Position numbers and translations under genes: made by a program
In this document: one piece after another, positions 10,931 to 23,812 of the stretch
How positions within the stretch are numbered: position 1 is the stretch's first letter
Layout: every line of letters begins with the position of its first letter
Notes under the pieces: generated by a model
What the model was told of the DNA's origin: nothing
Databases searched by the model: none
What the model saw: only the letters and a program-made list of their open reading frames with translations
Source of the DNA: Trichobilharzia regenti
Lineage: Eukaryota > Platyhelminthes > Trematoda > Strigeidida > Schistosomatidae
Length of the DNA: 64,000 bases
Direction: 5' to 3'
Assembly: GCA_944472135.2 (NCBI GenBank)
Contig: CALYDD020000413.1
Span: 124,001-188,000, forward strand

Positions 10931-10963
10931 CTATATAAGTAGTATAGTGCGTGTGCGCATGCG
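10931..10963 (+). promoter_or_regulatory. TATA-like box plus NRF1-like palindrome (tentative)
   Basis: CTATATAAG (10,931-10,939) is followed 14 bases later by TGCGCATGCG (10,954-10,963), which matches the core of the NRF1 binding palindrome. The pair recurs at 18,894, 28,798, 53,506 and 63,399. Module D copies keep the TATA-like box but read TGCGTATGCG. No transcript is known to me, so a promoter role is inference. Confidence 0.25.
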
Positions 10964-12627
10964 AAACAGTCAGATCGGTATATATTGCAGTTATGAAAGT
11001 GAAATGCAAGATTTTGTGAGAGCCTTCTTCTAAGAATGACGAATATCATGTTGTAATTGTATTTTCTCGTGATTTGGTATCATTTTTGCAAAATGGAGAT
11101 TTGTGGTATGGTAGTTGGTTTTATTACAGGTAATCACTGCTTTCTTCGTTAATCCCAATAGCAGTATAAGTAGTAGTGACACTTTTTGCAAGCCGCCATG
11201 CAATTACGTTCATGGTGGCTAACAAATAACAAAATAGATGATTCGGTGAATTTCTACTTGCCTACGATCAGATTGATAGTCTCACTTTGTACAAACCAAT
11301 CACAATGTATTGACTTGAAACGTTTATCATCATCATCACCAATAATAGAATTCATTCATTGCTTACCTCCTCGAGTGGAACACTGATCTACGTTGGAACA
11401 TACCCTTTCCACACGATTGACTTCCTGCAATTCCGTCCGGCTCCACTACTCCACGTGAGCATTCGGTTCATCTTCACATTATATTTTCCATTTTGACATC
11501 ATACCAAACCCATGTTTGTCGCTGATCGCTCAGGCTGCATTCGAGGAGTTGAACAGTGTGTGGTGTCACTAGATGATATCCACTGTGTATATCACGTCAA
11601 CATTCATTTCCTACTGAATATTCGTTAGTGGGACCATAGGTTGTTGTCTGGCTCTATTTCATATCTTTACCTCCCACCACCTCAACTGATGCGGTTTTAG
11701 TCGTTAGCAGTTGTTTTACCCTTAAGGGATGGAGTTGCTAGCTTCATTTCCAACCTTCCATTTTCACCGGTCTTATTACTGGCTTAGAGAGGTAAAAGAG
11801 TGCATGAACCGAGGATTGAACTCCAGAACACACCGTAGTTGACGAGCATTCTAGCACTCCGTCGCTTGTTATAAAAGTGAGTGATATCAACAGTAGCCTA
11901 ATCGAGAAAACCAGAATAAGAATTGACAATAGTTGATTATAGGGAATAAAAGTTTGTTTATTTCAATTGTCATATCTGGCTACCGTCTTGAAAAAACCAT
12001 TTGTACAGAAGAATGCGATTAGTGGCACTACTAATGAACCACCGGCAGACAAATCTACCACTGAACACTGAAACTCTGATGAGTGCCGGCGTATCGTAAG
12101 CCACTAGGCTACTGAAACGAAGGGTACCAAGGAGACCAGATAAAATCAATCCGAAAAAAATGAACTGGAATAGTGGACCTCTGCATAAATGCTGACCTCA
12201 CTTTTTTACAAATTGTGTCTGTGTGTGAAGTTACCTGTCGATTGAAAGACATTTCAGCCTGTCAGACTGTGGCTGAAGTGACAAAGTGATGTCCACAACA
12301 ATTTAAATGACAGATGACATCACCCTGTGAGGATTAGGAGTTGTTACTGATGTTAAAATTCACTCGGATTTGAATAGATTCGGTAGAAAACAGAATCAGG
12401 CGCCGACAGAATTGCAGAATTACACAGCATCATCGAATACAGCTTGCAATAGCCTTCAACAGTGTAAACTGTGGATCAATTGATATTCAAGTGTCGGTTC
12501 ATAGGGATTTGATTGGTTTGAGGATTCCATGATTAGGTGAGATCAGTTAGAGAACCATTAGGAAACCTTGGAGGACGGAACAGCAGTTCTGCTCTAGTTT
12601 GAGAATCTTCGAAGGTAGGCGTCCTTC

Positions 12628-12692
12628 GACGTTTGAGCCTCTGACCTCCCGGTTACAAGGCGAATTCTCAGGCAATTAAGCCACTGGGAATT
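12628..12692 (-). repeat. tRNA-like promoter pair (SINE-like), copy in C1
   Basis: On the minus strand TTCCCAGTGGCTTAA resembles a Pol III A box, and about 45 bases later GAGGCTCAAACG resembles a B box. The same pair in better condition occurs at 42,073-42,137. Copies lie near 20,591-20,655 and 55,202-55,266. It is probably a decayed SINE head; no tRNA fold was established. Confidence 0.4.
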
Positions 12693-12802
12693 AATTGTTC
12701 ATCTGCTTCAATACTACTGAGTGAAGCGCAGCAATTTCGTTTTCATGTCGTTTGATGTAAATGAAAATCGCAAAGCACAGTGAATCGTTAACGAATATAA
12801 AC

Positions 12803-12828
12803 TATATATATATATATATATATATATG
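12803..12828 (+). repeat. AT dinucleotide tract
   Basis: A TA run whose length differs in every spacer copy (about 20,766-20,793 and 55,378-55,397 are the matching tracts). Similar variable TA tracts lie at about 8,617, 26,485, 51,187 and 61,079. Confidence 0.85.
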
Positions 12829-13527
12829 TAGCGGTTTGATTGATAAAAAATATATCTTGGCTTCCAGGTCTTGTCTTTTACTGTTACAATACTAGTTTGT
12901 TCACCTGCTGAAATGACTAACCTCAGCTCTAGAAGACGTCACAAACCTCTGATAATGGTATTTTGTGATAAAAAATTGGTAATTTACTTAAATCTACTCT
13001 TGTTTGAGGAATTTTGAATCTGATAGGCCCCTCCGTTTTCGACACTTCACGTAAAAATTTTAGTCAGGACTTTCATTTCACTTTGAGTTATATTTCGTTT
13101 GGCCCTAGTTGCACCAGAAATCGGTTGAATTTGAAATTACTGTGGCTACTACATGTGTTATTCAAGTAAAATATTATTCACATCTTTATGTTCTGGAAAT
13201 GTTCAAGTCTGTACAACAATGTTTCATCCATATGAAGTATACGACATACCCTTTTTGATACTCACAACGCTGCAATCACTGTTGATGTGACGTGGCTTTC
13301 TGAATCATCATGATGAAATACCTAAACGGAGGTAAATGAACTAGAATGTGGAACAGAATTGCTAAAAATTCATAGTCCATATAAAAACTTCACTTTGACT
13401 TAGATACATAACACCTGTATTTCAAATCTGCCATAATTCTTTGCTCTCTCTGGTCACCTATGAATACACTGACACATATTGCACGAATATCTATGGCAGT
13501 TTAGAAGTGGATTCCTGATGTTAACTG

Positions 13528-13869
13528 GTGATTGGTGGCAGTGTATACAAGCACAAAGATATCCACAAGGCTACATGGGTGTCACCAGACGGGCAAACCA
13601 AAAACCAAATCGACTTCATCTCAATCTCAAGGAAGTGGAGGCGCAGCCTACTGGACACAAAAGCAAGAAGAGGAGCAGATGTTGGCTCAGACTACTATCT
13701 CGTACAAGGGACAATCCAATTCAAATTAAAAGCTTTCAGGAAATCAGGAGCTGCAGATAGACCACAAGCCAAGTTCAACACTCAAAAGCTGAAGGACCAG
13801 GCTACAAAGGACATCTTCATTGCAAGCATAAAGGACAAAGCTGAGATACAAATCAACACCAACGAATAA
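13528..13869 (+). pseudogene. RTE2 endonuclease, C-terminal fragment
   Basis: The frame reads VIGGSVYKHKDIHKATWVSPDG, then NQIDFISI and GADVGSDYYLV, the C-terminal part of the AP-type endonuclease that nicks target DNA in RTE elements. The ID pair in NQIDFI and the final SD-H motif belong to the active site. Here the histidine of SDH is tyrosine (TAC) in RTE2 and RTE3, while RTE5 keeps histidine (CAC at 56,260). The frame ends in a TAA at 13,867. The next 9 codons and the following 531-residue frame are in the same phase, so a single stop separates endonuclease from reverse transcriptase. The N-terminal two thirds of the domain are missing. Confidence 0.85.
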
Positions 13870-13896
13870 GTCAGCGTCGAAAAGCACTGGAACCAC

Positions 13897-15492
13897 TTGA
13901 AAACGGTGTGGAGCCAAACCTGCATAGAAATTCTAGGCAGAAAAAAGAGACAGGACAAACAGTGGCTCACTACGGACACTTGGAAACTAATAGAAGAGAG
14001 AAGGACAGTGAAGCAAAAGATTATCCAGTGCACTGACGAGCAACAAAAACAGGAGCTGAATGCAAGCTACAATACACTGAACAAAAGAGTGAAGAAAAGT
14101 GCCAGGGAAGACAAAAGAAAATATTATGAAACCATGGCAAACGAAGCAGAACAAGCTGCAAACAAAGGAGACCTCGCCACACTCTACCAAACAACTAGGA
14201 ACCTTTCGGGCAAACGTTCGACACAGATTAAGCCAATAAAGGACGACAATGGAAAGTCAATCACCAAAGAGGTGGAACAGAGAAAGCACTGGGTTGAACA
14301 CTTCAAAAGACTTCTAAATCGTCCGCCACCTACAACACGTCCAGCAATACCAACAACGGAAGCAGAACTACCAGTGAACACTGACCCCCCGACGAAATCA
14401 GAAGTCCTGAATGCAATCAAGATGCTTAAAGCTGGGAAAACACCGGGACCAGATGGAATCCCAGCAGAGGCTTTGAAAATAGACCCAGAGACAACAGCGG
14501 ACTTGATGACGCCACTGCTGGAGAAGGTGTGGAAAGAGGGCAAAGTACCCGAGGATTGGAAGAACGGATACTTATTCAAACTTCCAAAGAAAGGAGACTT
14601 AAGTCAATGTAAAAACTGGCGTGGAATTATGCTTCTGTCCATTCCAAGCAAGATACTAAGTCGCATCATCCTGGAGAGAATCAAACAAGCCCTAGATGAA
14701 AAACTTCGTCCGGAACAGGCTGGATTCAGGAGAAACAAATCATGTATTGATCAAATCGCCACTCTACGGATCATCATTGAACAAAGCTTGGAATGGCAGT
14801 CACCTCTCTATCTCAACTTCATCGACTTTGAAAAGGCCTTCGACAGCGTCGATCGAGAGGTCATTTGGAAACTACTTCGCTACTACGGGGTCCCATCGAC
14901 AATTATACACCTCATCCAACAGTTATACGACAATGCTGCATGCCAAGTAATCCACAACGGGAAACTTACGGAAGCCTTCGAAGTGAGGACGGGAGTGAGG
15001 CAAGGCTGTCTACTATCACCAATGATCTTCCTGATTGCAATTGATTGGATAATGCGACAGACAACGGCAACCAACGAGGGAACAGGCATAAAATGGACTG
15101 ACACAAAAGACTTGGAGGATCTGGATTTCGCCGATGATATATGTCTGATTTCCCATAAACTGGAAGATATGCAAGTGAAAAGTAACAAGTTGGCAGAAGA
15201 AGCATCAAAGATAGGACTTCACGTGAACATAGATAAAACAGATATGATGAAGATTCCTAGCCAACATCAACAGCAACAACAACAGACCACAATAAGCATA
15301 AATGGGAAGAACCTGAAAGAAACAACCTCCTTCACCTACCTGGGAAGCATCGTCTCAACTACAGGCGGAACTGACGAGGACATCAAAGCCAGAATCGGAA
15401 AAGCAAGACAAGCTTTCATTACTCTCAAATCTGTGTGGAGGTCAACAGCATCAGCATCAAAAATAAGATCCGGATTTTCAACTCCAATGTGA
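13897..15492 (+). pseudogene. RTE2 reverse transcriptase (531 residues)
   Basis: This is the main open frame of the RTE family. Residue positions count from the methionine at 13,897: KTPGPDGIPAEAL lies near 185, RRNKSC near 281, motif A FIDFEKAFD with aspartate 310, motif B GVRQGCLLSP from 366 and motif C FADD at 411-414. All palm catalytic aspartates are present, so the domain could be active if expressed. It copies element RNA into DNA at the nicked target. The upstream region 13,870-13,896 is in phase with the endonuclease fragment, so the methionine is an internal one and not a true start. A 1-bp deletion near 15,450 relative to the other copies throws the tail into another frame (15,435-15,911). 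Confidence 0.88.
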
Positions 15493-15911
15493 AGTCAGTG
15501 CTACTATACGGATCAGAGACTTGGCGAGTCATAAAGAGCATCTCAAACAAACTTCAAACCTTCATTAACTGTCTCCGCTCAATACTCAAGATCAGATGGC
15601 CAGAAAAGATCAGCAACAGGGATCTCTGGGAGCGAACCAATCAGGAACCGATTGTGAAACAAATAGGCAGAAAGAAATGGAGATGGATTGGCCATACGCT
15701 GAGGAAACCATCAAGTGACATCACTAGACAAGCCCTCGAGTGGAACCCGAAAGGGAGGCGGCGAGTTGGTCGTCCAAGGGTGACTTGGAGGAGGTCATGC
15801 GAAGAGGAGATGAAAGCATGTGGACAGACCTGGAGCAGGGTGAAAAAGTTGTCAGAAAACCGAAGTCAATGGAGGTGCGCAGCTGAAGCCCTATGTTCCT
15901 CTAGGAACTAA
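15435..15911 (+). pseudogene. RTE2 C-terminal tail domain
   Basis: The tail of the RTE protein is displaced by one base from the reverse transcriptase frame. It reads IFNSNVKSVLLYGSETWR, IRWPEKISNRDLWERTNQEP, RRKWRWIGHTLRKP-like, RVGRPRVTWRRS and ends in CSSRN. LLYGSETW and WIGHTLRK are hallmarks of RTE-clade tails. RTE1, RTE3, RTE4 and RTE5 carry extra bases inside LLYGSETW (C or CAC after CTACT), which breaks that motif. RTE2 alone reads through it, so it keeps the ancestral sequence at this place. Confidence 0.85.
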
Positions 15912-15934
15912 AGGATACAATAATAATAATAATA

Positions 15935-18900
15935 GCCTGCTGTGATTAGTTGCTGAATAAGCGTTGAACATATTTTCTGACTGACAAAATTAGTGACCTA
16001 GACATTGACGTAAATTAATGTCTACAATTGGCGAGCAACCTGATCTCACCACAAAATGAGTAGCACGAATATAGGCATTTCAAGTTTCAAATTGCTATTT
16101 GAATGTCATCATCTTTGGTGTAAATTACTCTGTGCCTACTCTTGGTTGGTCAGATACATCCTTTGTTTGTTAGTCATCTATATTCCACGATACAATGTTA
16201 TGGGTGTATCACCATTCAGAGTTGAGGATATAGATGGTAGAATGAGGTCAGGAAATGAACTCTGTGATGATTTTCCAACCTAAGAGCGTCAACCTGAGAA
16301 GGGTTGTAGGCGTACTGGTGTAAGTCCTACAATTCTTCAAGGGTAGTACGTCGAAGAGCAGTCCACCGTACTTGGTGTGTTATTTTGTAGATATGTTCAT
16401 GTTGTATATATTGATTTGGTATCATCTCTTATCTGTTTGTTGGTTAATCTTGTTCGTGTCCGGACATTTTTCCACTTGAATCGTCAACCTGAGAGGGGTT
16501 GCAGGCGTACTGGTGTAAGTCCTGCTATTCTACAAGGAAATTACATCGAGACATGATATTCGAGGTTATGTGTACAGTTTTTACATATATATGTGTGGTA
16601 TGTCGTATCAATTGGTGTATTTGGATTCACTGTGTTTACCTGTTGTTTTCGTACTTTGTTGTATTGTATAATTTTGTTGAAATTTTCGTCGTGCTTACTT
16701 CTGAAGTTGTTTCGAGTCTTCTACATCTGTGAATGCATTGATTAGTGTTAAAGACAGCAGATGGGTCGTATACGCCAGGGAGGCTAGTGGTGAAAATGAC
16801 ATACACACGTAGACAAGGATTATCTGTGGAATCAATGATTGTGAATGAATGTTCCGGTTTAGGCTGTGGTCCCACACGCCAGGGAGCGAGAGTGAAGACG
16901 ACAGAGGCTTGCATACCTCACCGTTACTAAGACTGAGGCAGAATGAGTGACAAGGTAAGAAAAAGCTGTAAAATTCTTTCTCCATCGACGCTTTAGGAAG
17001 TCTTTATGAAATCGATGACTGTGAGATGAATTGCTGGAGAGCTTCCTTGATTTCGTAAAGACTCTCTACAGCGCTGATGGAGAAAGATTTTGACAGCTAT
17101 TAAAACAATGTGGAGGGTGTCGCCATAACTTTTCACAAGTCTGATTCATTACTGGTGTGATGAGGACAAATACCGAGCAAATCCTAACCACCTGCTCACT
17201 GGCGTAATTGAAGTGAGGGCAGGAGTTGATACAATGATGATATTCATGCCAACGGTTGAGGCAATGAGAGAAACAAGTTCATATTAATGGGAACTAACTT
17301 CTAACAACCATCCTAAATTCACCTACCTAAACAGGAAATCATCGTTTCAAACGCAGTAGGCTAGGTTGATGATTACACACGGAGGATCCTGAAATCAGGA
17401 AACAGATCATTACTATGAAATATATATGAAAGTCTTCAGCAGTCAACTCATTGAAATGATATGGAAAGATTCTCAAAAATGGCGCTCTATACGATGCAGA
17501 GACATGTCGAATTCACTAACAATAAAAACCTCAGAACAAGATGCTACGGCTCGACACTAAAAATCAGATATGAGGTCATGAAACTTAAGAAACAAGGAGA
17601 TCTTCCAGAACAAAAGACTGGCGTAGAACACACCATCCGACAAAACTGCGGAGGGAAATAAATATTGACTTAGGATAGATAAAGAGATAGGGGGATAGAA
17701 ACGGTACGTGGTATAGTCAAATAAGACGTAAACAGCGCCAGCGAACAATCAATGGGAATCCACATGTCAGATGTGTCTGATGGAGAAATGAGGCTGGACG
17801 TGTGAAGAGAAAACGTGATTGTCAGTACTCGTGAACACAGGTCACCATGATGGGATCTATCCTGTCACATTCCATCTCGTCTGGAATGGGTAAACACCAC
17901 TCGGAACAAAAGGAATGAATACTAATAACATTGATTATCTCCCTCAAATTTTGACTCCAAATCACGTGATTTACTTCCAAATTTCATTTCATCAGGAAAC
18001 ATGGTTGGTGAATGGGACATCAAATACAAATGAGCACTGGAGAACTGTTTCATTCTAGTTTGTGACTTGAAACCTAGCCTAGAATGCCTTTCGTATTACA
18101 GTTGCGTATTGTGGAGAGATCTCTGAAGAAGTAGAAGAAGAAGGATGAATAATTCTTCGATGGTCACTGGTTTCGACGAATTCTCCTACTGATGCTGTTC
18201 CACGATAAATTCTATCTAGGAATCATATGAAGAGAACTAGTCATTTTTAACCTTTCGTGTGAACCGAACTCACTGGAAGAGTTCATGGTGTTGAAATGAA
18301 TTATGCATCACGTTGGAGTTTGCATACGTCTCAATAGGTACTCAATATCGATGAAATATCCTTCTGATGAATTCAGATCCCAGTAACAGCCAACTGATAT
18401 TAATATTTTTATTATCTGCGTGTTAATTCTGTTATTTCCTTGGATGCATAGTCAGTGAAAGACTTAAACAGGAATGTGGGTTTCAGTGTGGAATGAATAA
18501 TGCGGTATGTTTAAATCAGTCAATCAATCGAAATGATCCTCAGAGAAGTCAAACTCAATACATGTCATGTCATTAAGAATGGAGTGAATATGATTTCCAA
18601 GTGAGTCACTCCTCAGAACTAATGAAAGTGGCTTTCTTCCATAACTCACATTAATATATATGTAAAACCTGTGCACTGTGGTAGCAAGTAATTCCACTGC
18701 GTGATACATCTAATAAACAAACTAATATGCTATTGCATTTCCTACCTTCTTCTGCAATATCACACCAATCAATGAGCATAAAATGCATGAACAGTTGTAA
18801 TTGGTGAGTGAGGACACTGTAGACAAAACTATAGTACATAACGTGATTTACGAATGATCATATTTGAATAATATGCTTGGTCGCCTAATTCACCTATATA

Positions 18901-21487
18901 AGTAGTATAGTGCGTGTGCGCATGCGAAACAGTCAGATCGGTATATATTGCAGTTATGAAAGTGAAATGCAAGATTTTGTGAGAGCCTTCTTCTAAGAAT
19001 GACGAATATCATGTTGTAATTGTATTTTCTCGTGATTTGGTATCATTTTTGCAAAATGAAGATTTGTGGTATGGTAGTTGGTTTTATTACAGGTAATCAC
19101 TGCTTTCTTCGTTAATCCCAGATAGCAGTATAAGTAGTAGAACACTTTTTGCAAGCCGCCATGCAATTACGTTCATGGTGGCTAACAAATAACAAAATAG
19201 ATGATTCGGTGAATTTCTACTTGCCTACGATCAGATTGATAGTCTCACTTTGTACAAACCAATAACAATGTATTGACTTGAAACGTTTATCATCATCATC
19301 ACCAATAATAGAATTCATTCATTGCTTACCTCCTCGAGTGGAACACTGATCTACGTTGGAACATACCCTTTCCACACGATTGACTTCCTGCAATTCCGTC
19401 CGGCTCCACTACTCAACGTGAGCATTTGGTTCATCTTCACATTATATTTTCCATTTTGACATCATACCAAACCCATGTTTGTCGCTGATCGCTCAGGCTG
19501 CATTCGAGGAGTTGAACAGTGTGTGGTGTCACTAGATGATATCCACTGTGTATATCACGTCAACATTCATTTCCTACTGAATATTCGTTAGTGGGACCAT
19601 AGGTTGTTGTCTGGCTCTATTTCATATCTTTACCTCCCACCACCTCAACTGATGCGGTTTTAGTCGTTAGCAGTTGTTTTACCCTTAAGGGATGGAGTTG
19701 CTAGCTTCATTTCCAACCTTCCATTTTCACCGGTCTTATTACTGGCTTAGAGAGGTAAAAGAGTGCATGAACCGAGGATTGAACTCCAGAACACACCGTA
19801 GTTGACGAGCATTCTAGCACTCCGTCGCTTGTTATAAAAGTGAGTGATATCAACAGTAGCCTAATCGAGAAAACCAGAATAAGAATTGACAATAGTTGAT
19901 TATAGGGAATAAAAGTTTGTTTATTTCAATTGTCATATCTGGCTACCGTCTTGAAAAAACCATTTGTACAGAAGAATGCGATTAGTGGCACTACTAATGA
20001 ACCACCGGCAGACAAATCTACCACTGAACACTGAAACTCTGATGAGTGCCGGCGTATCGTAAGCCACTAGGCTACTGAAACGAAGGGTACCAAGGAGACC
20101 AGATAAAATCAATCCGAAAAAAATGAACTGGAATAGTGGACCTCTGCATAAATGCTGACCTCACTTTTTTACAAATTGTGTCTGTGTGTGAAGTTACCTG
20201 TCGATTGAAAGACATTTCAGCCTGTCAGACTGTGGCTGAAGTGACAAAGTGATGTCCACAACAATTTAAATGACAGATGACATCACCCTGTGAGGATTAG
20301 GAGTTGTTACTGATGTTAAAATTCACTCGGATTTGAATAGATTCGGTAGAAAACAGAATCAGGCGCCGACAGAATTGCAGAATTACACAGCATCATCGAA
20401 TACAGCTTGCAATAGCCTTCAACAGTGTAAACTGTGGATCAATTGATATTCAAGTGTCGGTTCATAGGGATTTGATTGGTTTGAGGATTCCATGATTAGG
20501 TGAGATCAGTTAGAGAACCATTAGGAAACCTTGGAGGACGGAACAGCAGTTCTGCTCTAGTTTGAGAATCTTCGAAGGTAGGCGTCCTTTGACGTTTGAG
20601 CCTCTGACCTCCCGATTACAAGGCGAATTCTCAGGCAATTAAGCCACTGGGAATTAATTGTTCATCTGCTTCAATACTACTGAGTGAAGCGCAGCAATTT
20701 CGTTTTCATGTCGTTTGATGTAAATGAAAATCGCAAAGCACAGTGAATCGTTAACGAATATAAACATATATATATATATATATATATATATAGCGGTTTG
20801 ATTGATAAAAAATATATCTTGGCTTCCAGGTCTTGTCTTTTACTGTTACAATACTAGTTTGTTCACCTGCTGAAATGACTAACCTCAGCTCTAGAAGACG
20901 TCACAAACCTCTGATAATGGTATTTTGTGATAAAAAATTGGTAATTTACTTAAATCTACTCTTGTTTGAGGAATTTTGAATCTGATAGGCCCCTCCGTTT
21001 TCGACACTTCACGTAAAAATTTTAGTCAGGACTTTCATTTCACTTTGAGTTATATTTCGTTTGGCCCTAGTTGCACCAGAAATCGGTTGAATTTGAAATT
21101 ACTGTGGCTACTACATGTGTTATTCAAGTAAAATATTATTCACATCTTTATGTTCTGGAAATGTTCAAGTCTGTACAACAATGTTTCATCCATATGAAAG
21201 TATACGACATACCCTTTTTGATACTCACAACGCTGCAATCACTGTTGATGTGACGTGGCTTTCTGAATCATCATGATGAAATACCTAAACGGAGGTAAAT
21301 GAACTAGAATGTGGAACAGAATTGCTAAAAATTCATAGTCCATATAAAAACTTCACGTTGACTTAGATACATAACACCTGTATTTCAAATCTGCCATAAT
21401 TCTTTGCTCTCTCTGGTCACCTATGAATACACTGACACATATTGCACGAATATCTATGGCAGTTTAGAAGTGGATTCCTGATGTTAA
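15935..21487 (+). repeat. Spacer C, copy 2
   Basis: Second spacer copy, offset 7,963 from C1. Its first 700 bp (for example 16,056-16,283) differ from C1, C3, C4 and C5, which resemble one another there. Downstream it shares variants sometimes with C4 and sometimes with C3. It contains the 135-nt fold-back at 16,964-17,098, the TATA-like block at 18,894-18,926, the tRNA-like pair at 20,591-20,655 and a TA tract near 20,766. No gene. Confidence 0.85.
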
Positions 21488-23347
21488 CTGGTGATTGGTG
21501 GCAGTGTATACAAGCACAAAGATATCCACAAGGCTACATGGGTGTCACCAGACGGGCAAACCAAAAACCAAATCGACTTCATCTCAATCTCAAGGAAGTG
21601 GAGGCGCAGCCTACTGGACACAAAAGCAAGAAGAGGAGCAGATGTTGGCTCAGACTACTATCTCGTACAAGGGACAATCCAAATCAAATTAAAAGCTTTC
21701 AGGAAATCAGGAGCTGCAGATAGACCACAAGCCAAGTTCAACACTCAAAAGCTGAAGGACCAGGCTACAAAGGACATCTTCATTGCAAGCATAAAGGACA
21801 AAGCTGAGATACAAATCAACACCAGCGAATAGGTCAGCGTCGAAAAGCACTGGAACCACTTGAAAACGGTGTGGAGCCAAACCTGCATAGAAATTCTAGG
21901 CAGAAAAAAGAGACAGGACAAACAGTGGCTCACTACGGACACTTGGAAACTAATAGAAGAGAGAAGGATAGTGAAACAAAAGATTATCCAGTGCACTGAC
22001 GAGCAGCAAAAACAGGAGCTGAATGCAAGCTACAATACACTGAACAAAAGAGTGAAGAGGAGTGCCAGGGAAGACAAAAGAAAATATTATGAAACCATGG
22101 CAAACGAAGCAGAACAAGCTGCAGGCAAAGGAGACCTCGCCACACTCTACCAAACAACTAGGAACCTTTCGGGCAAACGTTCGACACAGATTAAGCCAAT
22201 AAAGGACGACAATGGAAAGTCAATCACCAAAGAGGTGGAACAGAGAAAGCACTGGGCTGAACACTTCAAAAGACTTCTAAATCGTCCGCCACCTACAACG
22301 CGCCCAACAATACCAACAACGGAAGCAGAACTACCAGTGAACACTGACCCCCCGACGAAATCAGAAGTCCTGAATGCAATCAAGATGCTTAAAGCTGGGA
22401 AAACACCGGGACCAGATGGAATCCCAGAAGAAGCTTTGAAAATAGACCCAGAGACAAAAGCGGACTTGATGACGCCACTGCTGGAGAAGGTGTGGAAAGA
22501 GGGCAAAGTACCCGAGGATTGGAAGAACGGATACTTATTCAAACTTCCAAAGAAAGGAGACTTAAGTCAATGTAAAAACTGGCGTAGAATTATGCTTCTG
22601 TCCATTCCAAGCAAGATACTAAGTCGCATCATCCTGGAGAGAATCAAACAAGCCCTAGATGAAAAACTTCGTCCGGAACAGGCCGGATTCAGGAGAAACA
22701 AATCATGTATTGAACAAATCGCCACTCTACGGATCATCATTGAACAAAGCTTGGAATGGCAGTCACCTCTCTATCTCAACTTCATCGACTTTGAAAAGGC
22801 CTTCGACAGCGTCGATCGAGAGGTCATTTGGAAACTACTTCGCTACTACGGGGTCCCATCGACAATTATACATCTCATCCAACAGTTATACGACAATGCT
22901 GCATGCCAAGTAATCCACAACGGGAAACTTACGGAAGCCTTCGAAGTGAGGACGGGAGTGAGGCAAGGCTGTCTACTATCACCAATGATCTTCCTGATTG
23001 CAATCGATTGGATAATGCGACAGACAACGGCAACCAACGAGGGAACAGGCATAAAATGGACTGACACAAAAGACTTGGAGGATCTGGATTTCGCCGATGA
23101 TATATGTCTGATTTCCCATAAACTGGAAGATATGCAAGTGAAAAGTAACAAGTTGGCAGAAGAAGCATCAAAGATAGGACTTCACGTGAACATAGAAAAA
23201 ACAGATATGATGAAGATTCCTAGCCAACATCAACAGCAACAACAACAGACAACAATCAGCATAAGTGGGAAGAACCTGAAAGAAACAACCTCCTTCACCG
23301 ACCTGGGAAGCATCGTCTCAACTACAGGCGGAACTGACGAGGATATC
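21488..23347 (+). pseudogene. RTE3, 5' part: endonuclease end and reverse transcriptase
   Basis: Same start as RTE2. The endonuclease end (21,491-21,832) carries SDY in place of SDH and closes with TAG at 21,830, in phase with the 496-residue reverse transcriptase frame at 21,860-23,350. Motifs A, B and FADD are intact. Differences from RTE2 include RIM in place of GIM after the KNWR block, and TDLGS in place of TYLGS. The frame is cut at 23,347 by the LTR element; its last codon and stop belong to the LTR. The 3' remainder resumes at 25,279. Confidence 0.88.
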
Positions 23348-23776
23348 TGATAGGATCCCACATATTTTGGTATTGACTGTTTAAACTTGCATATATGGTA
23401 TGTTATCATTCTCACGCATTTTGGTAGTGACTGCTAATTTTGTATATTATCATTCTCACGCATTTTGGTAGTGACTGCTAATTTTGTATATATGGTATAA
23501 TATCATTCCCACACATTTTGTTACTGACTGTCAATGTCGCACATATGGCATATTATCATTTCTCACACACTTTGTTATTGGCTATTAAGGTCAATTATTT
23601 CAAATGCTGTTAGCTGTCCATATTGTTGTAAAATGTATAAATACCATGGCTTTCTTTATCGTTGTTGCACTTCAATACACAGTCACAGTCCAGCCTTTGT
23701 CTTTTGATATTTGCGTGCTTTGCTAAGTCGGAAGGTACGACGAGCAGATAGACAGATTAGTTCAGGCGCAGACAGA
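23348..23776 (+). repeat. 5' LTR (shared part)
   Basis: Identical by eye to 24,832-25,260. It contains tandem copies of a block of about 57 bp with TATCATTCTCACGCATTTTGG, and a TATAAATA box at 23,636-23,643 which probably drives transcription of the element. After 23,776 the two LTRs differ: the 5' side continues for about 43 bp to TATATAACA at 23,819 before the primer-site-like TTGGCGACG, whereas the 3' LTR ends GATACAACA at 25,273. The exact 5' LTR end is therefore uncertain. Confidence 0.85.
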
Positions 23777-23812
23777 ATAAGGTGAAAACATCATCATTCA
23801 ATCCCCTAAATA

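Larger units (their letters stand above)
7971..13524 (+). repeat. Spacer C, copy 1 (5.55 kb)
   Basis: Noncoding spacer of the 7.96-kb tandem unit, also present at 15,935-21,487, 25,839-30,098 (shortened), 50,544-56,092 and from 60,441. Its ORFs are 60 to 96 residues long, show no known motif and shift or vanish with single substitutions between copies, so I treat them as chance. Structured elements listed separately are a pair of direct repeats, a 135-nt fold-back, a TATA-like stretch and a tRNA-like promoter pair. The segment from about 11,744 to 11,929 contains a further B-box-like sequence on the minus strand, too weak to list alone. Confidence 0.85.
13525..15934 (+). mobile_element. RTE2: best preserved RTE non-LTR retrotransposon copy
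   Basis: A 5'-truncated RTE element running from the C-terminal end of its apurinic-type endonuclease through reverse transcriptase and the RTE tail domain to a short AAT tract, the usual 3' end of RTE elements. No target site duplication could be identified. The sequence after the AAT tract is identical in all array copies, as expected if the element was duplicated together with spacer C and did not insert repeatedly. Confidence 0.9.

Noticed and set aside
12083..12112. A-box-like TAGCCTAGTGGCTTA on the minus strand
   Set aside because: No B box at the proper distance, so neither a tRNA nor a SINE head is supported.
12075..12118. Possible hammerhead ribozyme: CTGATGAG at 12,075 and GAAACG at 12,114
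   Set aside because: Schistosome SINE-like repeats do carry hammerheads, but here stem II would need a bulge and a mismatch, no stem III hairpin follows GAAA, and no cleavage site could be placed.
7971..13524. Spacer ORFs of 60-96 codons that recur in all copies (for example 8,091-8,318, 9,498-9,698 and the minus-strand 8,673-8,951)
   Set aside because: They recur only because the DNA is duplicated. Substitutions between copies are not biased to silent sites by eye, starts and stops shift, and no motif is present.
14184..14579. 131-codon minus-strand frame and similar frames opposite the RTE gene
   Set aside because: Antisense shadows of the reverse transcriptase coding sequence.
23313..23600. 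Tandem LTR blocks as a CRISPR-like or satellite array
   Set aside because: Only two to three imperfect blocks of about 57 bp inside an LTR. They are U3 subrepeats, without spacers or cas genes.
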